Source of the DNA: a virus
Reading direction: 5' to 3' (one strand)
Length of the DNA stretch: 52,448 nucleotides
Virus record (IMG/VR): IMGVR_UViG_3300036852_000332
Location: 1 to 52,448 of that record
A program made the position numbers and the translations under genes. The notes beneath the pieces were generated by a model. That model saw nothing but the letters and a program-made list of their open reading frames with translations. It did no database searches and had not been told where the DNA came from. Positions within the stretch are counted from its first letter, which is position 1. The number at the start of each line of letters is the position of its first letter. Of this stretch, positions 46,767-52,448 are shown piece by piece.

Positions 46767-47386
46767 GCCGCGCGCCCCGTCACCTGGCCCGCCGCGGCCA
46801 GCCGTGGTGGTTCCCGACCCTGCTGCTACGCGGCCTGTACGTGTTCTGCGCGGCGGCGTTCCTGGCGGCACTGGTCTACCGGCCCGAGCCGTTGGCGCCG
46901 GTGCTGGTGCCGCCGGCGGCCGCGCTCGACCCCAGCCCCGCCGTGCCGTTCGGCGCGGGCGAACCCGCAGGAGGTGGCCAGTGGTCTTCCACGCCGACGC
47001 CAAGCGCGACCGTGCCGTCGCCCGCCTCGCGAAATGGACCGGACGCCTCGACCGGTGGGACCCGAACAGCCCGCTTGGCCGCTTCGCCGCCACTCGCCGT
47101 GACGCCGCCATCCGTGACGTTCGGCATGCCGCCAAGCGCGACGTCCTCGCCGGGGTTGACGCCGACCACGTCGGCTTCCGGGTCCCCGCCGACCGCGACC
47201 GTGCCGCTGCCACCTTCAACGCCATCGCCCACTACCGCGCCGCCGTCACCGGCCTCGCCGGCTACCTCGACCACGCGGCCGGACTCCGACGGCCAGCGGC
47301 CGGTGAAGGCGTGCCGGGTCCACAAGAAGCCCCGCCCGTGCGTCGACGGTTATGGAAACGGAAGCAGTCGTGATCGACCTGAATGA
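46763..47386 (+). CDS. Membrane protein with long Pro/Ser/Thr-rich tail
   Basis: 207 residues, GTG 46763 (GTGA overlap). PWWFPTLLLRGLYVFCAAAF then LAALVY is one transmembrane helix; after it the frame stays open as a P/S/T-rich stretch ending in KACRVHKKPRPCVDGYGNGS. From 46981 the same DNA encodes a second protein in another frame, so the tail may be genuine overlapping coding or the result of a lost stop. Confidence 0.5.
   Translation: MSRAPRHLARRGQPWWFPTLLLRGLYVFCAAAFLAALVYRPEPLAPVLVPPAAALDPSPAVPFGAGEPAGGGQWSSTPTPSATVPSPASRNGPDASTGGTRTARLAASPPLAVTPPSVTFGMPPSATSSPGLTPTTSASGSPPTATVPLPPSTPSPTTAPPSPASPATSTTRPDSDGQRPVKACRVHKKPRPCVDGYGNGSSRDRPE
46981..47373 (+). CDS. Nested hypothetical protein, 130 aa
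   Basis: GTG 46981 follows AGGAGG with 6-nt spacing, an ideal ribosome binding site. HADAKRDRAVARLAKWTGRL, DPNSPLGRFAATRRDAAIRD, VGFRVPADRDRAAATFNAIA then HYRAAVTGLAGYLD: basic, helical, natural composition. It lies entirely inside the 46763 frame. Function unknown. Confidence 0.6.
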   Translation: MVFHADAKRDRAVARLAKWTGRLDRWDPNSPLGRFAATRRDAAIRDVRHAAKRDVLAGVDADHVGFRVPADRDRAAATFNAIAHYRAAVTGLAGYLDHAAGLRRPAAGEGVPGPQEAPPVRRRLWKRKQS

Positions 47387-47657
47387 GCAGGCGGTCGTCC
47401 GCGAGATCGTCCAAGCCTGGCTCTCGTGGCACTCCCAGCACATGGAGGTCCCCGCCGCCGAGCTTCCTCATGTCCGCTACGCGCACATCGCGGCCAAGGT
47501 CTTCTACGCCGAGCTGCGCGCCGCCCGTGAGGTCGTCGAGAGTACCCGAGGCCACCTCGCCGCGTTGGACGACCCGGAACCGCTTCCGCACTGGATTGGG
47601 CACCGCCACAAGCTGGCCGCCGCCGCCCTTGCCGCCTACGACCAGGCCGTCTCATGA
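47370..47657 (+). CDS. Hypothetical protein, 95 aa, paralogue of 46222 C-terminus
   Basis: GTG 47370 overlaps the preceding stop (GTGA); ATG 47352 is an alternative. EQAVVREIVQAWLSWHSQHM, FYAELRAAREVVESTRGHLA, LDDPEPLPHWIGHRHKLAAA then LAAYDQAVS. The ELRAARE...DPEPLxHW...LAAYDxAVS module matches the protein at 46222. Confidence 0.55.
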   Translation: MIDLNEQAVVREIVQAWLSWHSQHMEVPAAELPHVRYAHIAAKVFYAELRAAREVVESTRGHLAALDDPEPLPHWIGHRHKLAAAALAAYDQAVS

Positions 47658-47872
47658 CCGCCGAGGGGCTGGCCGGTGGCGACCTCGCCCGGGACCTGCG
47701 CCGCGTCGCCGCCCAGCTCGACGCCGGCCGCCGCTTGGCCGCCGAGGTCGCCGAGGGCCACCGGCCCGGCCACACCCGGTACAACCCGCCGTGCCGGGTG
47801 TGCGCGGCCCTGCGCAACTGCGAGGTCGCCGGCCTGTGGACGCCCGAACCCGAGAAGGAGCTGAAGCTATGA
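47654..47872 (+). CDS. Hypothetical protein with CRVC motif, 72 aa
   Basis: ATG 47654, ATGA overlap. GGDLARDLRRVAAQLDAGRR helix, then GHTRYNPPCRVCAALRNCEV with Cys-x2-Cys...Cys. Possible zinc-binding early protein. Confidence 0.5.
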   Translation: MTAEGLAGGDLARDLRRVAAQLDAGRRLAAEVAEGHRPGHTRYNPPCRVCAALRNCEVAGLWTPEPEKELKL

Positions 47873-48201
47873 CCGAGAAGCTGGGGATGTGCTCGAAGTG
47901 CGACCGGCGCTGGGGCGGCGACCGCCAAGCGCACTGCCCGACCTGTTGTGCACATTTCGGCAGCTTGCGGGCGTTCGATCTGCACCTTGGCCCGTTGCCC
48001 GCGTCGGGTCCGCAGTCCTGCCGCGACCCCGCGAGGCTCCGCCGCCGCGACGGCACCCCGAAGCTTGTCGACCACGACGGCGTCTGGTTGGAGCCGGCCC
48101 GGAAATCTGAGTGGGCCGCCGCGACACGGCAGCGAGGGTCAGGACGGCGCGCGGCGGCCCAAACGTCCCCGGATGAGTCCGGGGTCGGTGAGGCCTCGTG
48201 A
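47869..48201 (+). CDS. FDxH-type putative zinc-binding protein
   Basis: 110 residues, ATG 47869. CSKCDRRWGGDRQAHCPTCC followed by AHFGSLRAFDLHLGPLPASG and CRDPARL resembles the actinobacteriophage FDXHR zinc-protein family (paired Cys-x2-Cys, then FDxH and a Cys). C-terminal tail basic and disordered. Function of the family is not known. Confidence 0.65.
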   Translation: MTEKLGMCSKCDRRWGGDRQAHCPTCCAHFGSLRAFDLHLGPLPASGPQSCRDPARLRRRDGTPKLVDHDGVWLEPARKSEWAAATRQRGSGRRAAAQTSPDESGVGEAS

Positions 48202-48359
48202 CCGCGCCCGCGCCGCCGGGGACGCTGCGCCCCTGCGACGGCTCCGGCACGCACGGCTGGGTCGAACCCGCCGTCGTTCCCACCATCTCGGCCCGCCTCG
48301 CCGTGTGGACGTGCGAGGCGGGCGGGTGCCGCTGGAAGCTGGGCGGTGACGGCCGGTGA
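48198..48359 (+). CDS. Small zinc-ribbon-like protein, 53 aa
   Basis: GTG 48198, GTGA overlap. LRPCDGSGTHGWVEPAVVP then LAVWTCEAGGCRWKLGGDG. Cys-x5-His and Cys-x4-Cys spacing fits one zinc. Unknown function. Confidence 0.5.
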   Translation: MTAPAPPGTLRPCDGSGTHGWVEPAVVPTISARLAVWTCEAGGCRWKLGGDGR

Positions 48360-48439
48360 CCGGCTACCTCGCCTGGCTGCTGGTCTGGCTGCTCATCGCC
48401 CGGCTGGTGGGCTGGCTCACCGGGGGGCGGACCACGTGA
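48356..48439 (+). CDS. Single-helix membrane peptide, 27 aa
   Basis: GTG 48356 with GTGA overlaps at both ends. VTGYLAWLLVWLLIARLVGW then LTGGRTT: one transmembrane helix and little else. It directly precedes the membrane-anchored FtsK/Tra-like ATPase and could be an accessory subunit. Supported by overlap pattern only. Confidence 0.45.
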   Translation: MTGYLAWLLVWLLIARLVGWLTGGRTT

Positions 48440-49581
48440 CCGCCGTCCTCGTCACCGGCCTGGCCGGCTGCGTGGCCGCCGCCGCGCTCACCTTCGGTGT
48501 GCCCCTGGTCCACTTCGTCACCGTCTGGTTCCGGCTGACGACGATCGCGACCACCCTGGGCGCCTACGACTCTTCTCATCAGGCCGAAAGCGCCTCGCAC
48601 CCCAGGACCGGCATCCGCCCGCGCCCACCCGAACGCGGCCACGTCCGCCCCGCCCTCGGCGGCTGGGCGAACGGCCTACCGCGGTGCTGGGTCATCTACG
48701 GCAAGACCGTCCCCCCCTCCGACAAGTTCGACCGGTTCGAGCGCGAGGCCCAGCACTACACCGACCTCGCCTGGACGCTCACCCGCCGCCGCCGGGGCCG
48801 TTCCCTCTTGCTCGCCCAGGCCCCCGCCCTGCCCGAGATCCCCACCCAGCCCGAACCGGCGTTCCTCGCCCCGTGGGTCCTGCCCGTCGGCGACACCGCC
48901 TTGGGCCCGGCGGTGTGGGACGTGACCCGCGCCTACCACCGCCTGGTCGTCGGCCGCACCGGCTCGCAGAAGACCAGCCACGCCGCCTGGCTCGCCGGCT
49001 ACGCCGCCCGGATGCGCCACTGGACCGTCATCCGGATCGACCCCGAGGTCGACGACCCGCCCGGCTGGCTCGACAAGCTCCGCACCCTCGACGCCGCCCT
49101 CGAACGCCAACCCGCCGACGTCACACCGCTGCACCGCTACCTCGTCCTGGTCGACGAGTTCGACGACGTCATGGACGACGCCAAGACCGACGACCACCCG
49201 GCCGAGCGCGCCCAGTGCCGCCGCCTGGTCCGCAAGCTCCTCCGCCACGGCGGCAAGCGCGGCATCCACGTCGACGCCTACGCCCAGGACCCCCGCGCCA
49301 AGGTGCTCGGGTCGGGGATCCGGTCGAAGTTCGGCGCCCGCGCCGCCCTCGCCCTCGACCACGCCGAAATACCGCTCGTCCTCAACCAGACCGTCTCGTA
49401 CGCCCCCGACCAGCCCGGCCGGGGCTGGTTCCTCGTGCCCGGCGCGAAGCCCGCCGACACCCGGTTCCACACCGTCCCGATCCAGCAGCCCCAACCGTAT
49501 TTTCATCCCGCCGATCAGGGGGCGCCGACGACCCGCGTCACCCGAATCTACGGCGCCATCGGCGCGAAAAAGTGGAGGTAA
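48436..49581 (+). CDS. FtsK/Tra-like DNA translocase ATPase
   Basis: 381 residues, GTG 48436. Hydrophobic N-terminus (AGCVAAAALTFGVPLVHFVT) anchors it in the membrane; Walker A GRTGSQKT (173-180), Walker B LVLVDEFDDV (Asp240, Glu241), and a TraB/FtsK-like C-terminal half (KRGIHVDAYAQDPRAKVLGS, IRSKFGARAALALDHAE). Related proteins move double-stranded DNA in mating of actinomycete integrative elements. In a phage it may segregate or transfer DNA. No wHTH gamma domain is visible. Confidence 0.75.
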   Translation: MTAVLVTGLAGCVAAAALTFGVPLVHFVTVWFRLTTIATTLGAYDSSHQAESASHPRTGIRPRPPERGHVRPALGGWANGLPRCWVIYGKTVPPSDKFDRFEREAQHYTDLAWTLTRRRRGRSLLLAQAPALPEIPTQPEPAFLAPWVLPVGDTALGPAVWDVTRAYHRLVVGRTGSQKTSHAAWLAGYAARMRHWTVIRIDPEVDDPPGWLDKLRTLDAALERQPADVTPLHRYLVLVDEFDDVMDDAKTDDHPAERAQCRRLVRKLLRHGGKRGIHVDAYAQDPRAKVLGSGIRSKFGARAALALDHAEIPLVLNQTVSYAPDQPGRGWFLVPGAKPADTRFHTVPIQQPQPYFHPADQGAPTTRVTRIYGAIGAKKWR

Positions 49582-49586
49582 AAACC

Positions 49587-49868
49587 ATGGGACGTAACAC
49601 CGCCGACTACCTCGCCGCCGCCCTCAGAGCGGCCGGCGCGCCCGACGACATGATCGCCAAGGCCCGCGACGGCTACTACGACGACTACCGCTCCCCGCTG
49701 GCGACGCCGATCACCCAGCTCGTCGGAGACGCCGTCTCCTTCGGCCTGGCCGAGATCGCCGAACGGGCCCGCCGTGGCGACTTCGACGCCACCCGCGAGG
49801 AGGCCGACGCCTGGGCGCGCTCTGACGACGGCCAGGAGACGTTCCGCCAGCTCACCGAAGGCAGGTAG
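49587..49868 (+). CDS. Hypothetical protein, 93 aa
   Basis: ATG 49587 behind GGAGGTAAAAACC. DYLAAALRAAGAPDDMIAKA, RDGYYDDYRSPLATPITQLV and GDFDATREEADAWARSDDGQ. This layout is widespread in actinobacteriophages as an early orphan. Role unknown. Confidence 0.65.
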   Translation: MGRNTADYLAAALRAAGAPDDMIAKARDGYYDDYRSPLATPITQLVGDAVSFGLAEIAERARRGDFDATREEADAWARSDDGQETFRQLTEGR

Positions 49869-49871
49869 GCC

Positions 49872-50030
49872 ATGAGGAACATGACCATCGGGCAGATGAT
49901 CGTCTACGTCTTCGCCTTCCTTGTGCTGGCCGTGGTCGTCACGAGGCTGGTCGACAAGTACGTCGGCGTCCCTGTCGCCCACCAGATCTTCCAGGCCATC
50001 GCCGACATGTTCACCGGCGCGTCGAAGTGA
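49872..50030 (+). CDS. Small membrane protein, 52 aa
   Basis: ATG 49872. MTIGQMIVYVFAFLVLAVVV is a single transmembrane helix, then TRLVDKYVGVPVAHQIFQAI. Its stop overlaps the next ATG by one base. Unknown function. Confidence 0.55.
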   Translation: MRNMTIGQMIVYVFAFLVLAVVVTRLVDKYVGVPVAHQIFQAIADMFTGASK

Positions 50031-50188
50031 TGACCATGGCCGAGTACGAGGCATGGCTGGCACGCCAGTACGACGTCCTCTTGCTGCGCGCCGAGGCCCT
50101 TGAGCGGATGCAAGTCAACGTCGGCCTGCTCGCGGAGAACGAGGAGCTGAAGCGGCGGGTCCGGCAACTGGAGGAGGGCCACCAGTGA
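50030..50188 (+). CDS. Coiled-coil peptide, 52 aa
   Basis: ATG 50030. YEAWLARQYDVLLLRAEALE then RMQVNVGLLAENEELKRRVR: leucine-zipper-like heptads. GTGA overlap with the next gene. Unknown function. Confidence 0.5.
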   Translation: MTMAEYEAWLARQYDVLLLRAEALERMQVNVGLLAENEELKRRVRQLEEGHQ

Positions 50189-50415
50189 GCGCCCGGCCGC
50201 GTCCTACGGTCCGCTGTACGGGGCAGATCCACGACGACCCCAGGCATCCCGATTGGTACCGGCTCACTGAGTGCGTGACCAGAGCATCCGCACCGTGGGA
50301 AGGGCCACGCCACGGCTACTGGCGTGGCGGGCAGCAGTGGACTGACCCGACCGCGAAGCCGTGCCCCCGCTGCGGCGGCCGGGTCGAGCTGATCCCGGAG
50401 CCACCTGCCCCATGA
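50185..50415 (+). CDS. Hypothetical protein with zinc-ribbon, 76 aa
   Basis: GTG 50185. TVRCTGQIHDDPRHPDWYRL, CVTRASAPWEG and a C-terminal CPRCGGRVEL knuckle. ATGA overlap with the next gene. Unknown function. Confidence 0.55.
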   Translation: MSARPRPTVRCTGQIHDDPRHPDWYRLTECVTRASAPWEGPRHGYWRGGQQWTDPTAKPCPRCGGRVELIPEPPAP

Positions 50416-51065
50416 CCGGCCTCGACCCTGCCCTGGCCGGCGTCCTTCTGTGGACCGCCCTGGCGCTGGTCGCCGGCCTGCTCCTGCGCCGCTCACCCGC
50501 CGCCCTGCTGCTGTGGGCCGGCGCCGGGTGGGGCTTCTACCTGCTGGGCCGCAACCCCTACGCCGCCATCACCGTCCTGCTCGTCCTGGCCATGTGGATC
50601 GTGCACCGCTACGGCCTGCGCCACCTGCTCCTCTACGGCGCCCTCGCGTTCGTGTTCGCCACCGTCACCTGGGTCAACCTCGCCTCGGGCATGCTGCTGC
50701 CCGCCGCGCTGGGCGACGCGGTCGGCCGCACGGTGCGGTTCGTCGCCTTCACCGCCACCGCGTACGTCGGATGGCGGATCGTCACCCACCGCCTCGGCTA
50801 CCTCGCCAACCCGCTCGCCTGGGCGGCCGAGTCCCGCCGGGTGCAGCAGCTCGCCGAGCACAAGCGCGCCATGGGCCTGGGTAAGCGTGGCCTGGGCGCC
50901 ATCGGCCGCAAGGCCCGCGAGCTCGCCACTGGCCGACGGCAGCCCGAGCCCGCCATGCCGGTCCGCATCGTCGACGGCCCCGGAAGCGTCGAGACCCCGG
51001 CATCGGTCTCCCACGGCATCCCCGAGCCCCTGTTCAAACCCGAACCATGGTGGAGGTGGCGGTGA
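50412..51065 (+). CDS. Multi-pass membrane protein
   Basis: 217 residues, ATG 50412. About five hydrophobic segments: VLLWTALALVAGLLLRR, ALLLWAGAGWGFYLLG, AITVLLVLAMWIVHRYG, LLLYGALAFVFATVTWVNLA and VRFVAFTATAYVGWRIV, then a 75-residue cytosolic basic tail. Encoded after the FtsK/Tra-like ATPase, so it could be a partner channel (the spread protein of mobile elements is a loose analogue). Inference. Confidence 0.6.
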   Translation: MTGLDPALAGVLLWTALALVAGLLLRRSPAALLLWAGAGWGFYLLGRNPYAAITVLLVLAMWIVHRYGLRHLLLYGALAFVFATVTWVNLASGMLLPAALGDAVGRTVRFVAFTATAYVGWRIVTHRLGYLANPLAWAAESRRVQQLAEHKRAMGLGKRGLGAIGRKARELATGRRQPEPAMPVRIVDGPGSVETPASVSHGIPEPLFKPEPWWRWR

Positions 51066-51098
51066 CACCGTCGCGACGAACTGTCACAATGTGGCGAA

Positions 51099-51533
51099 AT
51101 GCGCGAAGTCGCCGTCTGGTTCCTGCTCGCCTGCCTTTCGGCCGGCCTGTTCAAGTTCGTCCTGATCCCCTGGGCGATCGGTCGGCTGCCGACCGACCGC
51201 TACCACGAACACCTCCGCTCACCCGAGTGGGCCGCCACCGTTGCTCGGCTTGGCGCCACCCGGCGTGGCCGCCGCTGCGCCGCCTGCTTAGGTACGCTCG
51301 ACTTGAACGTCCATCACGTATTTTACGTGAATCTCGGATTCGAGAGACTTTGGCAATTGGTCCGGTTATGCGACCGGCATCACCGGATGGTGCATACGGC
51401 CTCCGAGTGGGTCTTCTCAAGCAAGACGCGGGGCCTTTGGCTCACGACCCCATCCGTCATCGTCTGCACACGCCTCACGCACCTTGGCCGGCGTCAACCC
51501 CGCCGTTCCCTCGACGCGCGCTGGCGCGCGTAG
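51099..51533 (+). CDS. HNH nuclease with N-terminal membrane anchor
   Basis: 144 residues, ATG 51099. VWFLLACLSAGLFKFVLIPW is a probable transmembrane segment; RCAACLGTLDLNVHHVFYVN then RLWQLVRLCDRHHRMVH forms an HNH core (Cys-x2-Cys, His-His, Cys-x2-His-His). Codon use turns A/T-rich around 51290-51480. Convergent with HNH D, overlapping it by 40 nt. Confidence 0.65.
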   Translation: MREVAVWFLLACLSAGLFKFVLIPWAIGRLPTDRYHEHLRSPEWAATVARLGATRRGRRCAACLGTLDLNVHHVFYVNLGFERLWQLVRLCDRHHRMVHTASEWVFSSKTRGLWLTTPSVIVCTRLTHLGRRQPRRSLDARWRA

Positions 51534-52063
51534 TAGCAGGTCTTGCAGTAGCGCGTCGGCGTCTTCCGCCACTTGTCGGCGGGAAAGATTCCGTCAAGCG
51601 GGTGGCCGTGCTGGCAACGTTCCCGACGTGCTATGGCTCGGGCGACGTTCACGGCGAGGGACACCGCGTCCAGGTGCGCCGGGTTGCAGCAACGGCGGTG
51701 CAGGCACGTCTTACCGCCACGGCACGCCTTATCGCGGTTGTGGCAGGTGTGGTCGACGGTAAGGCCCTCGGGGATTGGGCCGTTGGTCAGCTCCCAGACC
51801 TTGCGGTGCGCGAGGATGATCTGCTTCGGCCTGGACATCGCGCCGTAGCCGTCCGGGGTGAGACCTCCGAGCCAAGGCCAACACTCGTCCGGCCCCCGTT
51901 GGTCGACCTTGATCCAGACGCGCTGCTCGGGCGTGATATCCACCGGCTGGATACCGGTGTAGCCGTACCGCTTCCAGCGGTGGTAATCCAGCTCGCACAA
52001 GCCCCGGGCGTAGTGCTTACACTCGCAACCCGGATGGGAACAGCGGCGGGTAACCTTCGCCAT
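51494..52063 (-). CDS. HNH endonuclease D with zinc finger (reverse strand)
   Basis: 189 residues from ATG at 52063; an upstream in-frame ATG at 52159 would read through the leader hairpin and is rejected. N-terminal finger CSHPGCECKHYARGLCELDY, then CWPWLGGLTPDGYGAM and LAHRKVWELTNGPIPEGLTV, HNH core DHTCHNRDKACRGGKTCLHR...CCNPAHLDAVS, and a C-terminal CQHGHPLDG...YCKTCYYARQ. Carries leader copy D. Same family architecture as A and C. Confidence 0.85.
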   Translation of the reverse strand: MAKVTRRCSHPGCECKHYARGLCELDYHRWKRYGYTGIQPVDITPEQRVWIKVDQRGPDECWPWLGGLTPDGYGAMSRPKQIILAHRKVWELTNGPIPEGLTVDHTCHNRDKACRGGKTCLHRRCCNPAHLDAVSLAVNVARAIARRERCQHGHPLDGIFPADKWRKTPTRYCKTCYYARQRASRERRG

Positions 52064-52140
52064 GTCGACGCCTCCACAGGGTGTCGGCCACGGCCCCGGA
52101 CGTTCACGCGTCGCGGGGCCACTCTCATGCTCATTTTCCC
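52064..52140 (-). promoter_or_regulatory. HNH leader module, copy D
   Basis: Reading the minus strand: GAAAAT (52138-52133), 12 nt, GGCCCCG (52120-52114), loop with an extra GACG/CGTC pairing, CGGGGCC (52098-52092), GTGGCCGACAC, GGAGG inside a CGAC/GTCG mini-stem, ATG at 52063. Same order and spacing as copies A-C despite the opposite strand and a distance of 21-36 kb. Confidence 0.6.
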
Positions 52141-52148
52141 ACAAGAAC

Positions 52149-52237
52149 GGAAGGTGCACCCCGGCCGCCGCCCTACCGCGCGCCAGCGTCGCAAGCTAGC
52201 TGGCGCGCGTCCAGTTGGCGGCCGGGGTGCACCTTCC
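52149..52237. repeat. 89-bp composite inverted repeat
   Basis: A perfect 21-bp arm (52149-52169, beginning GGAAGGTGCACC) pairs with 52217-52237. Inside, CGCGCGCCAGC (52177-52187) pairs with GCTGGCGCGCG (52199-52209) around an 11-nt loop containing GCAAGCTA. It lies between divergent genes (HNH D and the gene starting at 52348). Candidate cruciform, operator, mobile palindrome or origin-like element. Confidence 0.8.
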
Positions 52238-52338
52238 TCGGCCCCGGCGACGAAACGGCGCCCTAGGTCCGACCGCGCGTCCGCCGGCCGGGGCCGGCCC
52301 CTACCTTCCTGGGCCCCGGCGGCGACCAGGCGCCTGGG
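52231..52338 (+). repeat. Two imperfect 36-bp direct repeats with GGCCCCGG motifs
   Basis: ACCTTCCTCGGCCCCGGCGA (52231) and ACCTTCCTGGGCCCCGGCGG (52303) start two copies 72 bp apart. Between them CCGGGGCC (52288-52295) can pair with GGCCCCGG (52240-52247). The GGCCCCGG/CCGGGGCC pairing recalls the HNH leaders, just upstream of the gene at 52348. Confidence 0.6.
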
Positions 52339-52347
52339 AGCGGCCCC

Positions 52348-52448
52348 GTGACCGGCCAGCCCCGCGGACAGCGGCACGACCTGGTCCGCCAGCACACCGT
52401 CCCGGTCACCGTCGAGCTGCACCCCGACGAGATGGACTGCACCGAACT
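52348..52448 (+). CDS. 5' part of a gene cut by the window end
   Basis: GTG 52348 follows GGGAG and reads VTGQPRGQRHDLVRQHTVPV then TVELHPDEMDC before the window ends. 33 codons with no stop. VPVTVELHPDEM could begin a small DNA-binding or structural protein; no assignment possible. Confidence 0.5.
   Translation, partial: MTGQPRGQRHDLVRQHTVPVTVELHPDEMDCTE

Noticed and set aside
52064-52159. N-terminal extension of HNH D to the ATG at 52159
   Set aside because: It would translate the leader hairpin; the other three leader-bearing HNH genes all start just after the module.
51047-52351. 434-codon plus-strand frame across the two HNH genes
   Set aside because: Arg/Pro-rich; both HNH genes with conserved cores occupy other frames of the same DNA.

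Overview
The window is almost entirely one temperate actinobacterial siphovirus genome or prophage. DNA is about 70% GC with strong G/C third-position codon bias, frequent GTG and TTG starts and BldC/MerR-type small regulators, all typical of phages of high-GC Actinobacteria. No chromosomal housekeeping gene, rRNA, tRNA or CRISPR array is visible, so the window is either part of a phage genome or lies wholly inside a prophage. The species cannot be named from sequence alone.

Layout. (1) 1-18131, plus strand, head and connector module: tail end of an HNH gene, terminase small and large subunits, portal, HK97-type protease, major capsid protein, a glycosyltransferase-like protein plus two SAM methyltransferases, a block of beta-rich decoration or fibre proteins (one with about 15 copies of a 20-residue repeat), head-tail connectors, tail terminator and tail tube. 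(2) 18132-32803, plus strand, tail and lysis module: gp10-like completion protein, frameshifted tail assembly chaperone, tape measure with an NlpC/P60 domain, distal tail and minor tail proteins, small membrane proteins, a DUF1906-type lysin and a holin. Five small reverse-strand genes interrupt this late block (8.3, 20.5, 24.0, 26.9 and 28.3 kb). (3) 32804-34921, minus strand: a tight eight-gene accessory operon behind a consensus-like promoter. (4) 34918-36794: tyrosine integrase and repressor (minus) divergent from a Cro-like gene (plus), with two near-identical palindromic operators between. (5) 36781-51065, plus strand: early genes joined by 1-4 nt stop/start overlaps, including a GIY-YIG-like/HTH fusion, an HNH protein, a homologue of the phiC31 gp3 directionality factor, two BldC-like proteins, an HNH-SF2 helicase fusion, a replication initiator carrying DnaA-box-like iterons, a mini anti-sigma protein and an FtsK/Tra-like ATPase. 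(6) 51066-52448: two convergent HNH genes, a large inverted repeat and the start of another gene.

How it fits together: repressor and Cro decide lysogeny versus lysis at the shared operators; integrase (minus) handles integration, with a BldC/MerR-like protein as possible excisionase. The early plus operon would drive replication and the long late plus operon packaging, assembly and lysis.

The most striking unexplained structure is a conserved 5' module in front of four dispersed HNH genes (leaders at 16181-16258, 18161-18243, 30981-31059 and, on the minus strand, 52064-52140). Each has a -10-like element, then 10-13 nt later a GC-rich GGCCCC/GGGGCC hairpin, then a conserved GGCCGACAC-like box, then a second small hairpin that holds the ribosome binding site in its loop; the second stem changes sequence while keeping its pairing. 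No stretch over 300 bases lacks a gene.
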